A stretch of DNA of 64,000 bases, from contig CAYMGE010000002.1 in assembly GCA_964389925.1 (NCBI GenBank), forward strand, positions 1 through 64,000, read 5' to 3'. The notes beneath the pieces are model-generated. The model was not told where the DNA came from. It saw nothing but the letters and a program-made list of their open reading frames with translations, and did not search any database. A program made the translations under genes and the position numbers. Source of the stretch: CALECP01 sp964389925. GTDB lineage: Bacteria > Chloroflexota > Anaerolineae > Promineifilales > Promineifilaceae. Shown here in pieces: positions 42,101 to 50,509 of the stretch (position 1 is its first letter; the number at the start of each line of letters is the position of its first letter).

Positions 42101-42570
42101 GCAGCCCTGCAACACTCGCCGTCACAAAGACGGTAGCGACAGATAGCAACGTAACGATTGGGGACACGGTGACTTATACGGTTGAGATTGGGAATGTGGG
42201 GACATTGTTGGCGGCCGATGTGCAAATCGTGGACGTAATGCCTGACTATCTAGTAAGCACAGGCCTAAATGAAATCATCTCGCTGACAGGTGGTGCAGTT
42301 CAAACTTATCATTACACTGCCACCGTTTCCAACACCGCCCCCAACGGTCTCACACAGGTGACAAATACTATCACAGCGACACTAGGTACAACATCTGTCA
42401 CAGACAGCGCGACATTTGAGTTAAGAAACTTCGTCGTCGCATTACCGATCGTCATAAACCAAAGTCAGGTCAGCGCAAACGTTGCGCCTCGCACGCCGCT
42501 GGTAGACTTTCCAATCTCCAACTTCGTAATCAGTAAATCCGACTTTCTGTGGCTGTTGTCGAATGACTGA
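39178..42570 (+). CDS. Secreted ExeM/NucH-family endonuclease with lamin-tail and DUF11 domains
   Basis: 1130 residues. Signal peptide (1-23, ending ALA), lamin-tail domain (about 30-180, LFLSEYIEGSGNNKALEIYNG), two OB-fold nuclease-associated domains (about 210-330 and 425-530), the endonuclease/exonuclease/phosphatase core (about 655-975: SIASFNVLNY, VVGLIEIENH, VVNHFKSKGSDCD, LGDLNAYAKEDP, SDHDAIVVHL), and a DUF11 repeat (AVTKTVATDSNVTIGDTVTYTVEIGN). Related enzymes degrade extracellular DNA for nutrients or biofilm control. There is no sorting motif of the usual type, only a short hydrophobic patch at the end. Confidence 0.92.
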   Translation: MKKATFILLLTTLLATLPFGALAFQSPTNQSTLSCNNLFLSEYIEGSGNNKALEIYNGTGSPIDLSLYTLERYTNGSSSVSNMLELSGMVADGDVFIIANSNAELAGILDEADLLNNTVLQFNGNDAVTLSHDGVVLDVIGRIGEDPGSAWTGGGVSTQNSTLVRKSNVAMGDADGSDAFDPSAEWDGFPSNTTANLGFHTSNCTGNDGTIIYDIQFTTDPSGDSPFNGQVITTTATVYGVYPNGFAMAEAVGAWHGIYVFTGAAPTVSEGHIVQVTAVVDEFNGRTTLGNGTAPITVTTLSTAGTPYAATMTATGAITESLEGVFVTTGNVTVSDTNPDTPDDFGEFLITDGSGEVRADDLSGTAYEPALNEPLTFLRGMVLSSFGNFKIAYRSLGDIGTLGGGDCGSMATRIHAVQGSGSASPMDGMDVTVEGVVVGDFLGDESLRGFYVQEEDADADTDVETSEGIFVFYTGAIAVSRGDVVRITGTVDEYFDLTELTNVSDLTICDTGSSVTPASVTLPYTNTTDLEQVEAMLVTFPQAMYVTEHYNLGRFGQLSLSAESRLYIPTQITTPGSAANNQQALNDRHRIILDDTTNAQNPDTVPYLGLENTVRGGDSIEDLTAVMDYSFGEYKLRPIESITFERTNPRPSTAPSANARLSIASFNVLNYFVTLDDSGAICGPDENQGCRGADSATEFVRQRTKIIDALVKLDADVVGLIEIENHATDAAIDDLIDGLNDVLGTDTYSAIQTGSIGDDAIKVAIIYKSAIVTPVGSFAILDQSVDSTYIDSKNRPALAQTFQENATGEEFTTVVNHFKSKGSDCDELGDPDTGDGQGNCNLTRTAAAAAEVNWLANDPTNRNETDILVLGDLNAYAKEDPITTFEDADYADLLELFEGETRYSYVFDGQWGTLDYGMASSSLLPQVVNAAAYHINADEPRLLDYNTEFNPLDLYQPNEFRASDHDAIVVHLNLGSPATLAVTKTVATDSNVTIGDTVTYTVEIGNVGTLLAADVQIVDVMPDYLVSTGLNEIISLTGGAVQTYHYTATVSNTAPNGLTQVTNTITATLGTTSVTDSATFELRNFVVALPIVINQSQVSANVAPRTPLVDFPISNFVISKSDFLWLLSND

Positions 42571-42611
42571 TTACGACAAATTGGAACTTTTACGTCAATC
42601 TCGCGCTCAGT

Positions 42612-44261
42612 CTACTCGGCCGAGATCACCTCAACCCGCCCCAAATCGCGCATATCCCCGGCCGAAAACTCAAACACGCCCCCGGTCAAGTCTAGCCCCA
42701 TCAGCGTGTAGGTTCCATCCTCGTTTGCCACACGGACGCTGTGCGGCCGATCTGCGTCCGCCCACATCACTCGAATGACCTGACCAACGCGCTCTACCGT
42801 TGCCGTTTCACGAACTGACTTGCTCGATGTGTGAGTCGCCGTTACCTCACCATGTATCAACAGGCGCACACTCTCATAGTCAGCGTCGATCTGTGGCACG
42901 CTCATCACGATAGCGCGATGCGAAACGCCTTTCTCGATTGCCTCTAAAAGTTGGACATTTTGAGTTGCAACGACGGTACCTTGCGTATTGAGATATTGGA
43001 GTTGGTGGGTTGTGTCGGAGGTATCGGCCGAAATCCGCCCTTCAAATCGGTAGAGGGGCAAAAATTCAGCCTCTTCCCCATCCAGTCGCACGCGCACCAA
43101 TAAAACATCTCCGATCTCTCCGGCACGCAAGCCATTGCTGCGCTGATCGTCAAACAGCGCACGGTAAGTATAGTCAGAGACCCATTCCGGCCGACAGTAA
43201 CTCATTACGTCGCGCACGTCTGACTGTGGCAGCATTAGCTCATTGGTCGTGATGTCAAACCCATGTACGCCAATTCGTGCATCTGGGTATGGATAGTTTA
43301 CATCCACCCCCGCAGGGTTCCCACAGGGTGCGTGTCGCCGTGCAAAATTATGCCCAACCTCATGTGCAGCCAACGATCCGCTGCGGTCATTATTTCCAAG
43401 ATCAAGCCCAACAGAGGCGCGATAACCAATGTAACCGTACCCTGCGATGCCGCCGAAGAACCATGTTTGACCACTTACGTCAGTTGTTGGCACACTAGCA
43501 TAATAGACCTGTGATCTGGGAGCATTCTCAAATTCTTTGACAAAGCTCATTTCTTCCAACAAACTGATCCAGCCCTCACCAGTTTCGAGGTTGCTTGTGT
43601 AGTTGTAAGGAGCGCGATAGGAAATGTTGACGTTTGCGACAGGGTACGTGCGGAAGAGATAGTTGCTGATGTGATCGACGTTGCCCGCATAATAATTGCC
43701 CGGATTAGTTGGCCCCGTGTGATTATAGTTGAGTGGAATGATCTTCACATCTAGGTCTGGCACCTCGAAAAATGATGCGGTTGCTTCTAATTGGTTAGCG
43801 CGTGTTGCGCTGCGATTAGCCCCCGTCGCGGTTGCCGTGATCTGCACTGTCCCTGAGAGCCAATTGGCAGGTAGTTCAAAGTTAAATGTGGAAGCGAGTT
43901 GATCTCGGTTCGGATTGGCTGGCAACGGGCGTGGTGGGGCAGTGATTGTTCCAATATCGATCCCGTCCCGCGTCGCGGAAAGCGATACGATCACCTGTGG
44001 CGGCGCAGATGTATTCCCCAACTGCACAAATACACGCGCAATTGTCCGTCGGCCGGCAACGAGTGGCACACCATTATGATCAGTCTGTGTCGCCTGTGTC
44101 AGGATAATTTGCGTGATGTCGAGATCGTGATCTTTGCCAAAGACGATAGGCAAGTAGGTGACACTATCGTTATTCTGGCCAACCGCGCGTGGCGTGACTT
44201 GAACAATCAGAGGCAAAACTAGCAAGAGCAGGGCAATCAGGGTTACGTAAATTCGTTTCAC
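42612..44261 (-). CDS. Secreted metzincin-like zinc metalloprotease
   Basis: 549 residues from a GTG with GGAGG 9 bp upstream; the codon overlaps the stop of the upstream gene (GTGA). Signal peptide (1-28). The zinc site is HEVGHNFARRH (300-310), with a third His as in metzincins, and DVMSYC about 45 residues later is a Met-turn. The N-terminal 160 residues look like an adhesion beta domain (CARDB-like), and the C-terminal 150 are beta-rich with repeated strands. It probably cleaves extracellular proteins; family placement beyond the metzincin pattern is uncertain. Confidence 0.82.
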   Translation of the reverse strand: MKRIYVTLIALLLLVLPLIVQVTPRAVGQNNDSVTYLPIVFGKDHDLDITQIILTQATQTDHNGVPLVAGRRTIARVFVQLGNTSAPPQVIVSLSATRDGIDIGTITAPPRPLPANPNRDQLASTFNFELPANWLSGTVQITATATGANRSATRANQLEATASFFEVPDLDVKIIPLNYNHTGPTNPGNYYAGNVDHISNYLFRTYPVANVNISYRAPYNYTSNLETGEGWISLLEEMSFVKEFENAPRSQVYYASVPTTDVSGQTWFFGGIAGYGYIGYRASVGLDLGNNDRSGSLAAHEVGHNFARRHAPCGNPAGVDVNYPYPDARIGVHGFDITTNELMLPQSDVRDVMSYCRPEWVSDYTYRALFDDQRSNGLRAGEIGDVLLVRVRLDGEEAEFLPLYRFEGRISADTSDTTHQLQYLNTQGTVVATQNVQLLEAIEKGVSHRAIVMSVPQIDADYESVRLLIHGEVTATHTSSKSVRETATVERVGQVIRVMWADADRPHSVRVANEDGTYTLMGLDLTGGVFEFSAGDMRDLGRVEVISAE

Positions 44262-44743
44262 GGTACTTCCTCCAAAATAATATAGGGTGGTTGCGCTCTC
44301 TCGCGCAGAGCAGTGAATTTGCGACTGACAAACTGCTCATCTTTGCTGAGTAAGTCGCGCACATGTTGGGCAGCTTGGAAGCGGTCGCCCGTCGTGTGGA
44401 TAAAAAGGATGCGCTTCCAGTTTTGGGCGCGTATCGGCCGAGTCAATTCCCTGACCGGCCCCAGTTGCAGCTTGAAATACCATTCATCCACACGCGGATG
44501 CTTCAACTGCTGTGGCAGCAGATCGCGCCGTCGCACCAGCTCATGACCTCGATTACGCGCAAAATAGGCAATCGACTGCTGATGGTCAGCATGTGCTTTA
44601 CCAAAATAAAATGCCAGCCATTCCGCATAAATGCCCTTTGGCGCGTGGCGCACGGGTATACGATACCAATGTTCCAAGCAGATGCGCTCAAAATCCTTTG
44701 GGTGTGGCACGTAGGCCACCAGCACACGGTCATTTGCCAACAT
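44258..44743 (-). CDS. Conserved protein of unknown function, possibly nucleic-acid related
   Basis: About 161 residues from the ATG at 44743 (MLANDRVLVAYVPHPKDFERICLEHWYRIPVRHAP). The 'EHWYRIPV ... WLAFYFGKAH ... RRRDLLP ... HPR' layout is one I have seen in cyanobacterial and Chloroflexota proteins, sometimes joined to nucleases, without a settled function. It overlaps the metalloprotease gene start by 4 bp, which suggests coupling. Confidence 0.65.
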   Translation of the reverse strand: MLANDRVLVAYVPHPKDFERICLEHWYRIPVRHAPKGIYAEWLAFYFGKAHADHQQSIAYFARNRGHELVRRRDLLPQQLKHPRVDEWYFKLQLGPVRELTRPIRAQNWKRILFIHTTGDRFQAAQHVRDLLSKDEQFVSRKFTALRERAQPPYIILEEVP

Positions 44744-44877
44744 AATAAGCACAGAATTGTAACATAGCACTGCTATGAGCCTGCCCTTACCTAAGCTACA
44801 ATCGCCTCATACTTACAAACTAACTGAGCAGCGTTGCCAACACAGATTCGCCAACCGTTGGTAACTTTTTAATAAAC

Positions 44878-45981
44878 ATGCAAGACCCGCGCATCAACAA
44901 ATTAGCCGATCTTTTGACAAACTACTGCGTCGCCGTCACAAAGGGTGACCGTGTCGCCATTCGTACTAGCCTGCCCGCCATGCCACTCGCACGCGAAACA
45001 TATCGTGCCGTGCTGCAAGCGGGTGGTCTCCCACACCTCATTTTGCGTGATACGGGGTTGACTGAAATCTATCTGCGTGAGGCAGATGACGACCAACTGC
45101 AATATGTCAACCCATTCAACAAACTTGCGCTCGAAGAATTTGATTGTCTGATTGGCATCAGCGGCAGCGACAATACGCGCACGCTTACGTCAATCGACCC
45201 TGCTAAACAGCAGCTCGCCGCAAAAGCCAATCACAGCCTCGCTACCACGCTGATGCGTCGCGGCGCAACGGGTGAATTGCGTTGGGTTGGCACGCTGTTC
45301 CCAACGGCCGCCCACGCACAAGAGGCAGATATGTCGTTGTCAGAGTTTGAGGACTTTGTGTACAAAGCGTGTCGGCTGGACTCGGCCGATCCCGTCGCAG
45401 ATTGGCAAGCGGTCAAGGCCAAGCACCAAACGCTCTGCGACTATCTTTCCGACAAAGATAACGTGCGTGTCACAGGCCCGAACGCCGATCTCACCCTCTC
45501 TATCAAAGGTCGCACCTTTATCAATGGGGATGGTCGCCACAATATGCCGTGCGGCGAAATTTTTACTGGTCCTGTCGAACAGTCCGTCAACGGCTGGATT
45601 CGTTACACCTACCCAGCCATTGTGCAAGGGCGCGAGGTCGAAGGGATCGAACTCACCTTTGAAGATGGTAAAGTGGTTAAGGCAACGGCCGAGAAAAATG
45701 AAGCATATCTACACAAAGTGCTTGACACTGATCCCGGCGCACGCTACTTGGGCGAATTTGCCATCGGCACAAACAATCATATCCAACAGTTCACCAAGTC
45801 GATCCTGTTTGACGAGAAAATCGGCGGCACGATCCATCTCGCCGTCGGCCGATCATACCCACAATCGGGCGGCAAAAACGAGTCGGCCGTCCATTGGGAC
45901 ATGATTTGTGATATGCGCGACGGCGGACAAATTCACGTCGATAACGAACTGTTCTACGATTCCGGTGAGTTCAAAATCTAA
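44878..45981 (+). CDS. M29-family aminopeptidase
   Basis: 367 residues. The metal-binding and catalytic positions are MPCGEIFTGPVEQSVNG (Glu), LGEFAIGTNNHI (Glu), AVGRSYPQ and AVHWDMICDMR (His, Asp), as in thermophilic aminopeptidases AmpS/AmpT. It removes N-terminal residues from peptides using two metal ions. The start has no clear Shine-Dalgarno; a palindrome (CCAAC-C-GTTGG, 44851-44861) lies 16 bp upstream. A polypyrimidine tract with stem potential follows the stop. Confidence 0.92.
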   Translation: MQDPRINKLADLLTNYCVAVTKGDRVAIRTSLPAMPLARETYRAVLQAGGLPHLILRDTGLTEIYLREADDDQLQYVNPFNKLALEEFDCLIGISGSDNTRTLTSIDPAKQQLAAKANHSLATTLMRRGATGELRWVGTLFPTAAHAQEADMSLSEFEDFVYKACRLDSADPVADWQAVKAKHQTLCDYLSDKDNVRVTGPNADLTLSIKGRTFINGDGRHNMPCGEIFTGPVEQSVNGWIRYTYPAIVQGREVEGIELTFEDGKVVKATAEKNEAYLHKVLDTDPGARYLGEFAIGTNNHIQQFTKSILFDEKIGGTIHLAVGRSYPQSGGKNESAVHWDMICDMRDGGQIHVDNELFYDSGEFKI

Positions 45982-46022
45982 CATTATCGTTCATGTGGAA
46001 AATAAGGCGAAGCCGAAAGAAT

Positions 46023-46073
46023 GAAGAGAAAGAGGTAGAAGACAGTTCTTTTTCTTTCTCTTTCTTCTTTTTT
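46023..46073 (+). terminator. Purine/pyrimidine-tract terminator-like structure
   Basis: GAAGAGAAAGAGGTAGAA can pair with the TTCTTTTTCTTTCTCTTTCTTC run, which ends in six T. It lies 41 bp after the aminopeptidase stop. The polypurine-polypyrimidine strands could also form triplex DNA. Confidence 0.5.
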
Positions 46074-46128
46074 ACCTGTTTGCCAACAATAGCGGATATT
46101 ATTCGCTCAATCGCAAATCTAAAACCCT

Positions 46129-46938
46129 ATGCCTGAACTTCCCGAAGTCGAAACCGTTGTGCGTTCCATTCGGCTGAAACTCCAGCAACGCACCATCATC
46201 AACTACACAAATGATTGGTCGGACCGCGTCAAGACCCACGATCCAACCGCTCTGCGCGACCAACTTATTGGGCAGCGCATCGAAGGCGTGACGCGCCGCG
46301 CCAAATTTATCGTTATTGAGCTGACACACGACTATCTCGTGCTTCATTTGCGAATGTCAGGGCATTTATCGGTCGTCTCGGCCGAGACCGCCCCCGATCC
46401 CTACGTCCACGACACGTTTATGCTTGACAACGGCGACGAACTGCGCTTCCGCGATGTGCGGAAATTTGGCACGGTCGCGCTTTATACAACGCTAGACAAA
46501 CTCGAATCCAAGCTCGGCCCTGAGCCATTGGAAGACAACTTTACGGTAGATGTATTGCGCGAGCGCATCGGCCGACGCAAGGCCAAGCTCAAACCGTTGT
46601 TGCTCGATCAGGCGTTTGTGGCCGGGATCGGCAATATCTATGCGGATGAAGCACTGTTTGTGGCTAGACTTGATCCGCGTCGGACGGCCGATACACTCAC
46701 TGATGACGATATGGTACGCCTCCATGCCGCTATTCGCCATGTCCTACAACTCGGCATTGAACGCGAAGGAGCCAGCATCGATACCTATGTAAAACCCGAC
46801 GGCGAAAAGGGGGATATGCAAAACGCCGTTCTCGTTTTTCGTCGCACAGGCTCCCCTTGTTACAACTGTGATACGCCTATCGAGCGCATCAAACTTGTGC
46901 AACGCAGCACGCATTTTTGCCCTGTTTGCCAAAACTAG
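46129..46938 (+). CDS. mutM: Formamidopyrimidine-DNA glycosylase
   Basis: 269 residues. Pro2-Glu3 after Met (MPELPEVETV) form the catalytic N-terminus, Lys57 is in the beta-hairpin (RRAKFIVIEL), GIGNIYADEALF is the helix-two-turn-helix, and the C-terminal zinc finger is CYNCDTPIERI...HFCPVCQ. It excises 8-oxoguanine and cleaves at the resulting abasic site. The EamA transporter gene follows after 7 bp. Confidence 0.97.
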   Translation: MPELPEVETVVRSIRLKLQQRTIINYTNDWSDRVKTHDPTALRDQLIGQRIEGVTRRAKFIVIELTHDYLVLHLRMSGHLSVVSAETAPDPYVHDTFMLDNGDELRFRDVRKFGTVALYTTLDKLESKLGPEPLEDNFTVDVLRERIGRRKAKLKPLLLDQAFVAGIGNIYADEALFVARLDPRRTADTLTDDDMVRLHAAIRHVLQLGIEREGASIDTYVKPDGEKGDMQNAVLVFRRTGSPCYNCDTPIERIKLVQRSTHFCPVCQN

Positions 46939-46945
46939 CACTCTT

Positions 46946-47857
46946 TTGACAACCGACCAAACCAAAACAACGTGGCTCCTCGCCGCACTCATTGCACATG
47001 CTGGATGGGGGGCTTATGTGGTCATCGGCCGATACCTTCAAACGGTCGCCAACCTCCCAACGCTCTCTATCCTTGTCGTTGCCACAACCCCAATGTGGTT
47101 CGCCCTCTTTTTCTACACGCTGCCACGCATCGGCTGGGGTGTCTTCACCAATCGCGCCGTGCAGCTTATGGCAATGCTGGCCATTGCACGCGCTGCCACA
47201 AACCTGCTTGCAGCCCGCTATACGCTGGCGATCTACATTCAACTGATTTATCTGCTCACGCCTTTTGTGGTTGTCTTGTTCAACCGTCTTTTTCTGCGTG
47301 ACCGTGCACCAAAGGGAACGCTGATTGCCGTCACGCTCTCTATCATCGGTGCAACCCTTGTTCTCAGTGAAACGTTGACGAGCAGCGGCCTCTCGTTTGA
47401 TCTAAGCGCACGCGATTGGCTTGGGCTTGGCATCGCGCTGCTCAGTTGCCTCTCACTCGCCTGCTACATGTTGGCTGTCCGCAACACGGCAAACAGCCCC
47501 GTCTCCGGCTTTGATGCACTTGTCGTGCAGTCGATTTTCATCTGGATATTTTCGCTCGCAATCAGCCTCGCAACGGGCGAGGCGTGGGGACGCTGGCTAA
47601 CTATCAACCGCACGACGTTCTTTGTCGAGCTATCACATATTGTCTTCATCATTTTTGCTGCCAACACACTCCAAATTATGGCAATTCGACAAATTGGCGC
47701 ACCCACGGTCAGCGCGATTATGCCCTTTCGCTTGATTAGTACACTTACACTCAGTTGGCTTTTGTTAGGCGAACGACTACAGACCGTGTGGCAGGCGGTT
47801 GGGGCTGCCATTGTTTTAATAACCGTCTCGATTTATTTGTGGCGACAACGTGGATAA
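46946..47857 (+). CDS. EamA/DMT-superfamily transporter
   Basis: About 303 residues with ten hydrophobic segments in two five-helix halves. GAYVVIGRYLQ and RFISTLTLSWLLLGERLQTVWQAVGAAIVL (second-half end) are typical of the family. Substrate unknown; relatives export amino acids or metabolites. The open frame extends into mutM, but the TTG at 46946, 7 bp after the mutM stop, is the best start; TTDQTKTTW follows it. Confidence 0.8.
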   Translation: MTTDQTKTTWLLAALIAHAGWGAYVVIGRYLQTVANLPTLSILVVATTPMWFALFFYTLPRIGWGVFTNRAVQLMAMLAIARAATNLLAARYTLAIYIQLIYLLTPFVVVLFNRLFLRDRAPKGTLIAVTLSIIGATLVLSETLTSSGLSFDLSARDWLGLGIALLSCLSLACYMLAVRNTANSPVSGFDALVVQSIFIWIFSLAISLATGEAWGRWLTINRTTFFVELSHIVFIIFAANTLQIMAIRQIGAPTVSAIMPFRLISTLTLSWLLLGERLQTVWQAVGAAIVLITVSIYLWRQRG

Positions 47858-47905
47858 AATTAAGCCCCTTGCATTTACAGCCCTTGCCTTCTAGCATCCC
47901 CTTTA

Positions 47906-49249
47906 ATGCCACAAGCTAAACGCAACGTCCACACGATTAACCGTGCTATTTTATTTGCCTATGCTCTTATTGCGCTCACGCTCGTTTATTGGAGTGTCGT
48001 GCGTGCCGATTGGCTGATGGTGCGCGAAGACAACCCGCGTGTTATCGAAGCGGAGTTGCGAACGCGGCGCGGCACAATTTTCGATGTAAATGGGGATGTG
48101 TTAGTAGAATCGGTTGGGGAGGGGCGCGTCGGCCGAGTTTACGTTGATGGAAGCGGCGCGGCCGTTGGCTATTACAGCCCGCGCTTTGGGACACTGGGGG
48201 TGGAGCGCGGATTGAATAGTCATTTGAGCGGTGCGGATGAACCTTCGGCCGAAACATTCGCACGCAATCTGCGTCATGAACCACGCATCGGCCGCGACGT
48301 TCGCCTCACTATCAATGACAACTGGCAACAGCAGGCGGCCGAGTTGCTAAAAGGGCAGAAAGGCGGCATCGTTTTGCTTTCGCTTTCAGATATGTCGCTA
48401 CGAGCGTTGGCGAGTGCGCCGACGTATGATCCCAATTTGCTCGATGAGCAGTTTGCTGAGTTGAGTGAGGACGCTGATGCGCCGTTGTTGAATCGGCCGA
48501 TTCAAGGCCAATATCAGCCCGGTCTCGCCCTAGAGCCGTTTATACTCGCCGATCTGGTCAATCGACGCGCTGTCGAACTCGACCGTGCCATTGCTGACCC
48601 AAACGAACCAATCCAGCTTGGTAGCACCACGTTACAATGTCAATCAGAGGTTGACGAAACTGCTGCGTGGTCGATCACACTAGCTGAAACCTGCCCTGCG
48701 CCGCTCATCAGCCTCAAAAATCAATTTACGCTCACAACCCTTCAAGCACTATATACAAACTTTGGATTTTATCGTCAGCCCGAACTCGCCTTTGCTGTCG
48801 AAGGTGAAACACTGCCAATTCTGCTGCCCGACAACATCGAACGCGCCCTGCTCGGTCAAGACACTCTCACCATCACCCCTTTGCAGCTTGCCCTCGCGTG
48901 GGCCGCGTTGGCACGCTCAGGCGAACTGCTTCAGCCGCACATCGTAGCCGCTTTGGAAAATCAAGCGGGGGCGATGGTGATTCGTTCGCATGAGCAGGAG
49001 GCGAGCCAGACGGTTGAAGGCTGGGCGGCCGAGCGCATCCTAGAGATTTTGCCTAGGTCAACTATCGCTATCGAACACCGCGCACTGGCGATTGCCGACG
49101 AACAGGGCAACACGACCGCATGGTATTTGGGACTTTTCCCGACCACACAGCCGCGTTATGCGTTAGTTGTCGCTTTAGAGGAAAGCGACCTGCCAACAGT
49201 GGAAGCGATTGGTCGCCAATTTATTCGCTCTGTTTCGGGATCACGCTGA
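47906..49249 (+). CDS. Transpeptidase-like (PBP/FtsI-type) protein lacking catalytic residues
   Basis: 447 residues. One N-terminal membrane segment (12-33), then the FtsI/PBP2-like RTRRGTIFDVNGDVLVES, GLNSHLSG and the transpeptidase fold with LNRPIQGQYQPGLALEPF and TITPLQLALAWAALARSGE. The active-site Ser-x-x-Lys should fall at PGST-x-K; here it reads PGLALE (Leu207...Glu210). No KTG motif is found before the C-terminal strands. It is therefore likely a pseudoenzyme, perhaps a scaffold or regulator in cell-wall assembly. Protein-coding quality is good (no frameshift), so it is maintained. Confidence 0.8.
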   Translation: MPQAKRNVHTINRAILFAYALIALTLVYWSVVRADWLMVREDNPRVIEAELRTRRGTIFDVNGDVLVESVGEGRVGRVYVDGSGAAVGYYSPRFGTLGVERGLNSHLSGADEPSAETFARNLRHEPRIGRDVRLTINDNWQQQAAELLKGQKGGIVLLSLSDMSLRALASAPTYDPNLLDEQFAELSEDADAPLLNRPIQGQYQPGLALEPFILADLVNRRAVELDRAIADPNEPIQLGSTTLQCQSEVDETAAWSITLAETCPAPLISLKNQFTLTTLQALYTNFGFYRQPELAFAVEGETLPILLPDNIERALLGQDTLTITPLQLALAWAALARSGELLQPHIVAALENQAGAMVIRSHEQEASQTVEGWAAERILEILPRSTIAIEHRALAIADEQGNTTAWYLGLFPTTQPRYALVVALEESDLPTVEAIGRQFIRSVSGSR

Positions 49250-49261
49250 GAAGATTTTTTC

Positions 49262-49744
49262 CTACAATTTTTCGTGCAGCGTGCGCGTGATCTGCTCGAT
49301 GTGGGTCACGTCGTGTAACCCCAACTGCATGAGTGCATCTGTCATCGAAAAGCTCTCGCGCTCAGGGTGATTGCCGTGACGTTCCCACTGTTCATCTGTC
49401 AATGACTTAAACAAATCAATAAATGCACGACGATGCTGCACGAAGTCTGCCAGTACCTCGTTCAAGTCCTGCTCGCTGTAGCGATTATCGATCACCATTT
49501 GGTCATGATCGGCCGGCACAAGATCAGGCAGCTCTTCACTCAACATGCGTTCAACGCGATGTTGAAAGATGTAGTCAAAGTCGCGCAGATGACACAACGC
49601 CTCCAACGCCGTCCACCCATCGCCGCTATCGCGGTAGGTGGTCGCCGTCTCCTGCGTCACGTCGCCTAAAATGTTTTTCAAGATGTCAGGGGTTGTTTTT
49701 GCAAGCCAACCGTTGCGCTTGCGAAGTGTGTTCATGTCGATCAT
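49262..49744 (-). CDS. DinB-fold (DinB/YfiT superfamily) protein
   Basis: 160 residues, four-helix bundle pattern with metal histidines in WTALEALCHLRDFDYIFQHRVERML and LGLHDVTHIEQI. Substrate unknown; several relatives are thiol-dependent transferases or hydrolases. It could begin at either of two ATG codons (49744 or 49735), neither with a clear Shine-Dalgarno. It is convergent with the PBP-like gene. Confidence 0.82.
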   Translation of the reverse strand: MIDMNTLRKRNGWLAKTTPDILKNILGDVTQETATTYRDSGDGWTALEALCHLRDFDYIFQHRVERMLSEELPDLVPADHDQMVIDNRYSEQDLNEVLADFVQHRRAFIDLFKSLTDEQWERHGNHPERESFSMTDALMQLGLHDVTHIEQITRTLHEKL

Positions 49745-49761
49745 AGATTTGTTGAACGCGA

Positions 49762-49827
49762 CTTGAATAACTGTCCCGTTTGAAGACTGGATTCCCGTCT
49801 TGACAGATCAGACAGCAATTGAAATCT
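49762..49827 (+). repeat. Dispersed 70-75-bp intergenic repeat, copy 2
   Basis: CTTGAATAACTG, TTTGAAGACTGGATTCCCG and GCAATTGAAATC in the same order as copy 1 (7543-7617, minus strand), with the hairpin's right arm lost. It fills the gap between the DinB and hemolysin III genes. Confidence 0.65.
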
Positions 49828-49831
49828 CGAT

Positions 49832-50509
49832 CTAAGTAATTGGTAAAACGTACCAGAAAATACACAGAAAGTGACAAAGACTGCCACCTAGCACAAACAG
49901 ATGCCAGATTGCATGATTATAAGGCAGCCGATCCCACAGATAGGGAATCACACCTAATGTGTAAGAGATGCCGCCTGCCAATAGCCAAGCAAAGCCCGCT
50001 GTTCCCATTGTGCGAATGACGTTTTCTAAGACAAAAACGACTAGCCAGCCCATTAGAACATAGGCAGCGGTCGTAATTTTATTATAGCGACCTGTGTAGA
50101 AGAGTTTGAGAAAGCTGCCGAGGAGCGCAAGTGACCAGATAATGATAAACAACGTCCAGCCGCCGCTCCCGCGCATTTTGACGAGCAGAATGGGCGTGTA
50201 AGAGCCTGCAATCAGCAGAAAGATGCAGACATGATCGCAGACGTGTAGGAAGTGACGAACTTTTTGGCGGATAGTCGGCCGATGAAACGCATGGTACAGC
50301 GTCGAAGCTAAGTACAACAGGATCAGCGACCCACCATAAATGCTCATGCTGACGATGCGATACACATCCATGCCCAGCATCGCTATAATGACCAAGACAA
50401 TTGTGCCAACAACGGCCGCCGCCGCGCCGATGCCGTGTGTGATGGCGTTGGCTAGTTCCTCACGTGCTGTGTGCAAAGCGACAAATCCATTCTCAACTTT
50501 TTCGCTCAT
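49832..50509 (-). CDS. Hemolysin III / YqfA-family membrane protein (PAQR-like)
   Basis: 225 residues with seven membrane segments. Conserved polar residues are in ELANAITHGIGA, LYHAFH (Ser/His region), DHVCIFLLIAGSYTPIL and a C-terminal NHAIWHLFVLGGSLCHF, matching the family's presumed metal site (His, Asp, His). Biochemical role in bacteria is not established despite the name. The ATG at 50509 lacks a strong Shine-Dalgarno. Confidence 0.9.
   Translation of the reverse strand: MSEKVENGFVALHTAREELANAITHGIGAAAAVVGTIVLVIIAMLGMDVYRIVSMSIYGGSLILLYLASTLYHAFHRPTIRQKVRHFLHVCDHVCIFLLIAGSYTPILLVKMRGSGGWTLFIIIWSLALLGSFLKLFYTGRYNKITTAAYVLMGWLVVFVLENVIRTMGTAGFAWLLAGGISYTLGVIPYLWDRLPYNHAIWHLFVLGGSLCHFLCIFWYVLPIT

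Noticed and set aside
42563..42778. Plus-strand frame after the ExeM gene
   Set aside because: Arg/Pro/Ser-rich, overlaps the metalloprotease 3' end and has no domain.
46868..46945. N-terminal extension of the EamA protein into mutM
   Set aside because: It lies inside the conserved mutM zinc finger; the TTG after the mutM stop is a better start.
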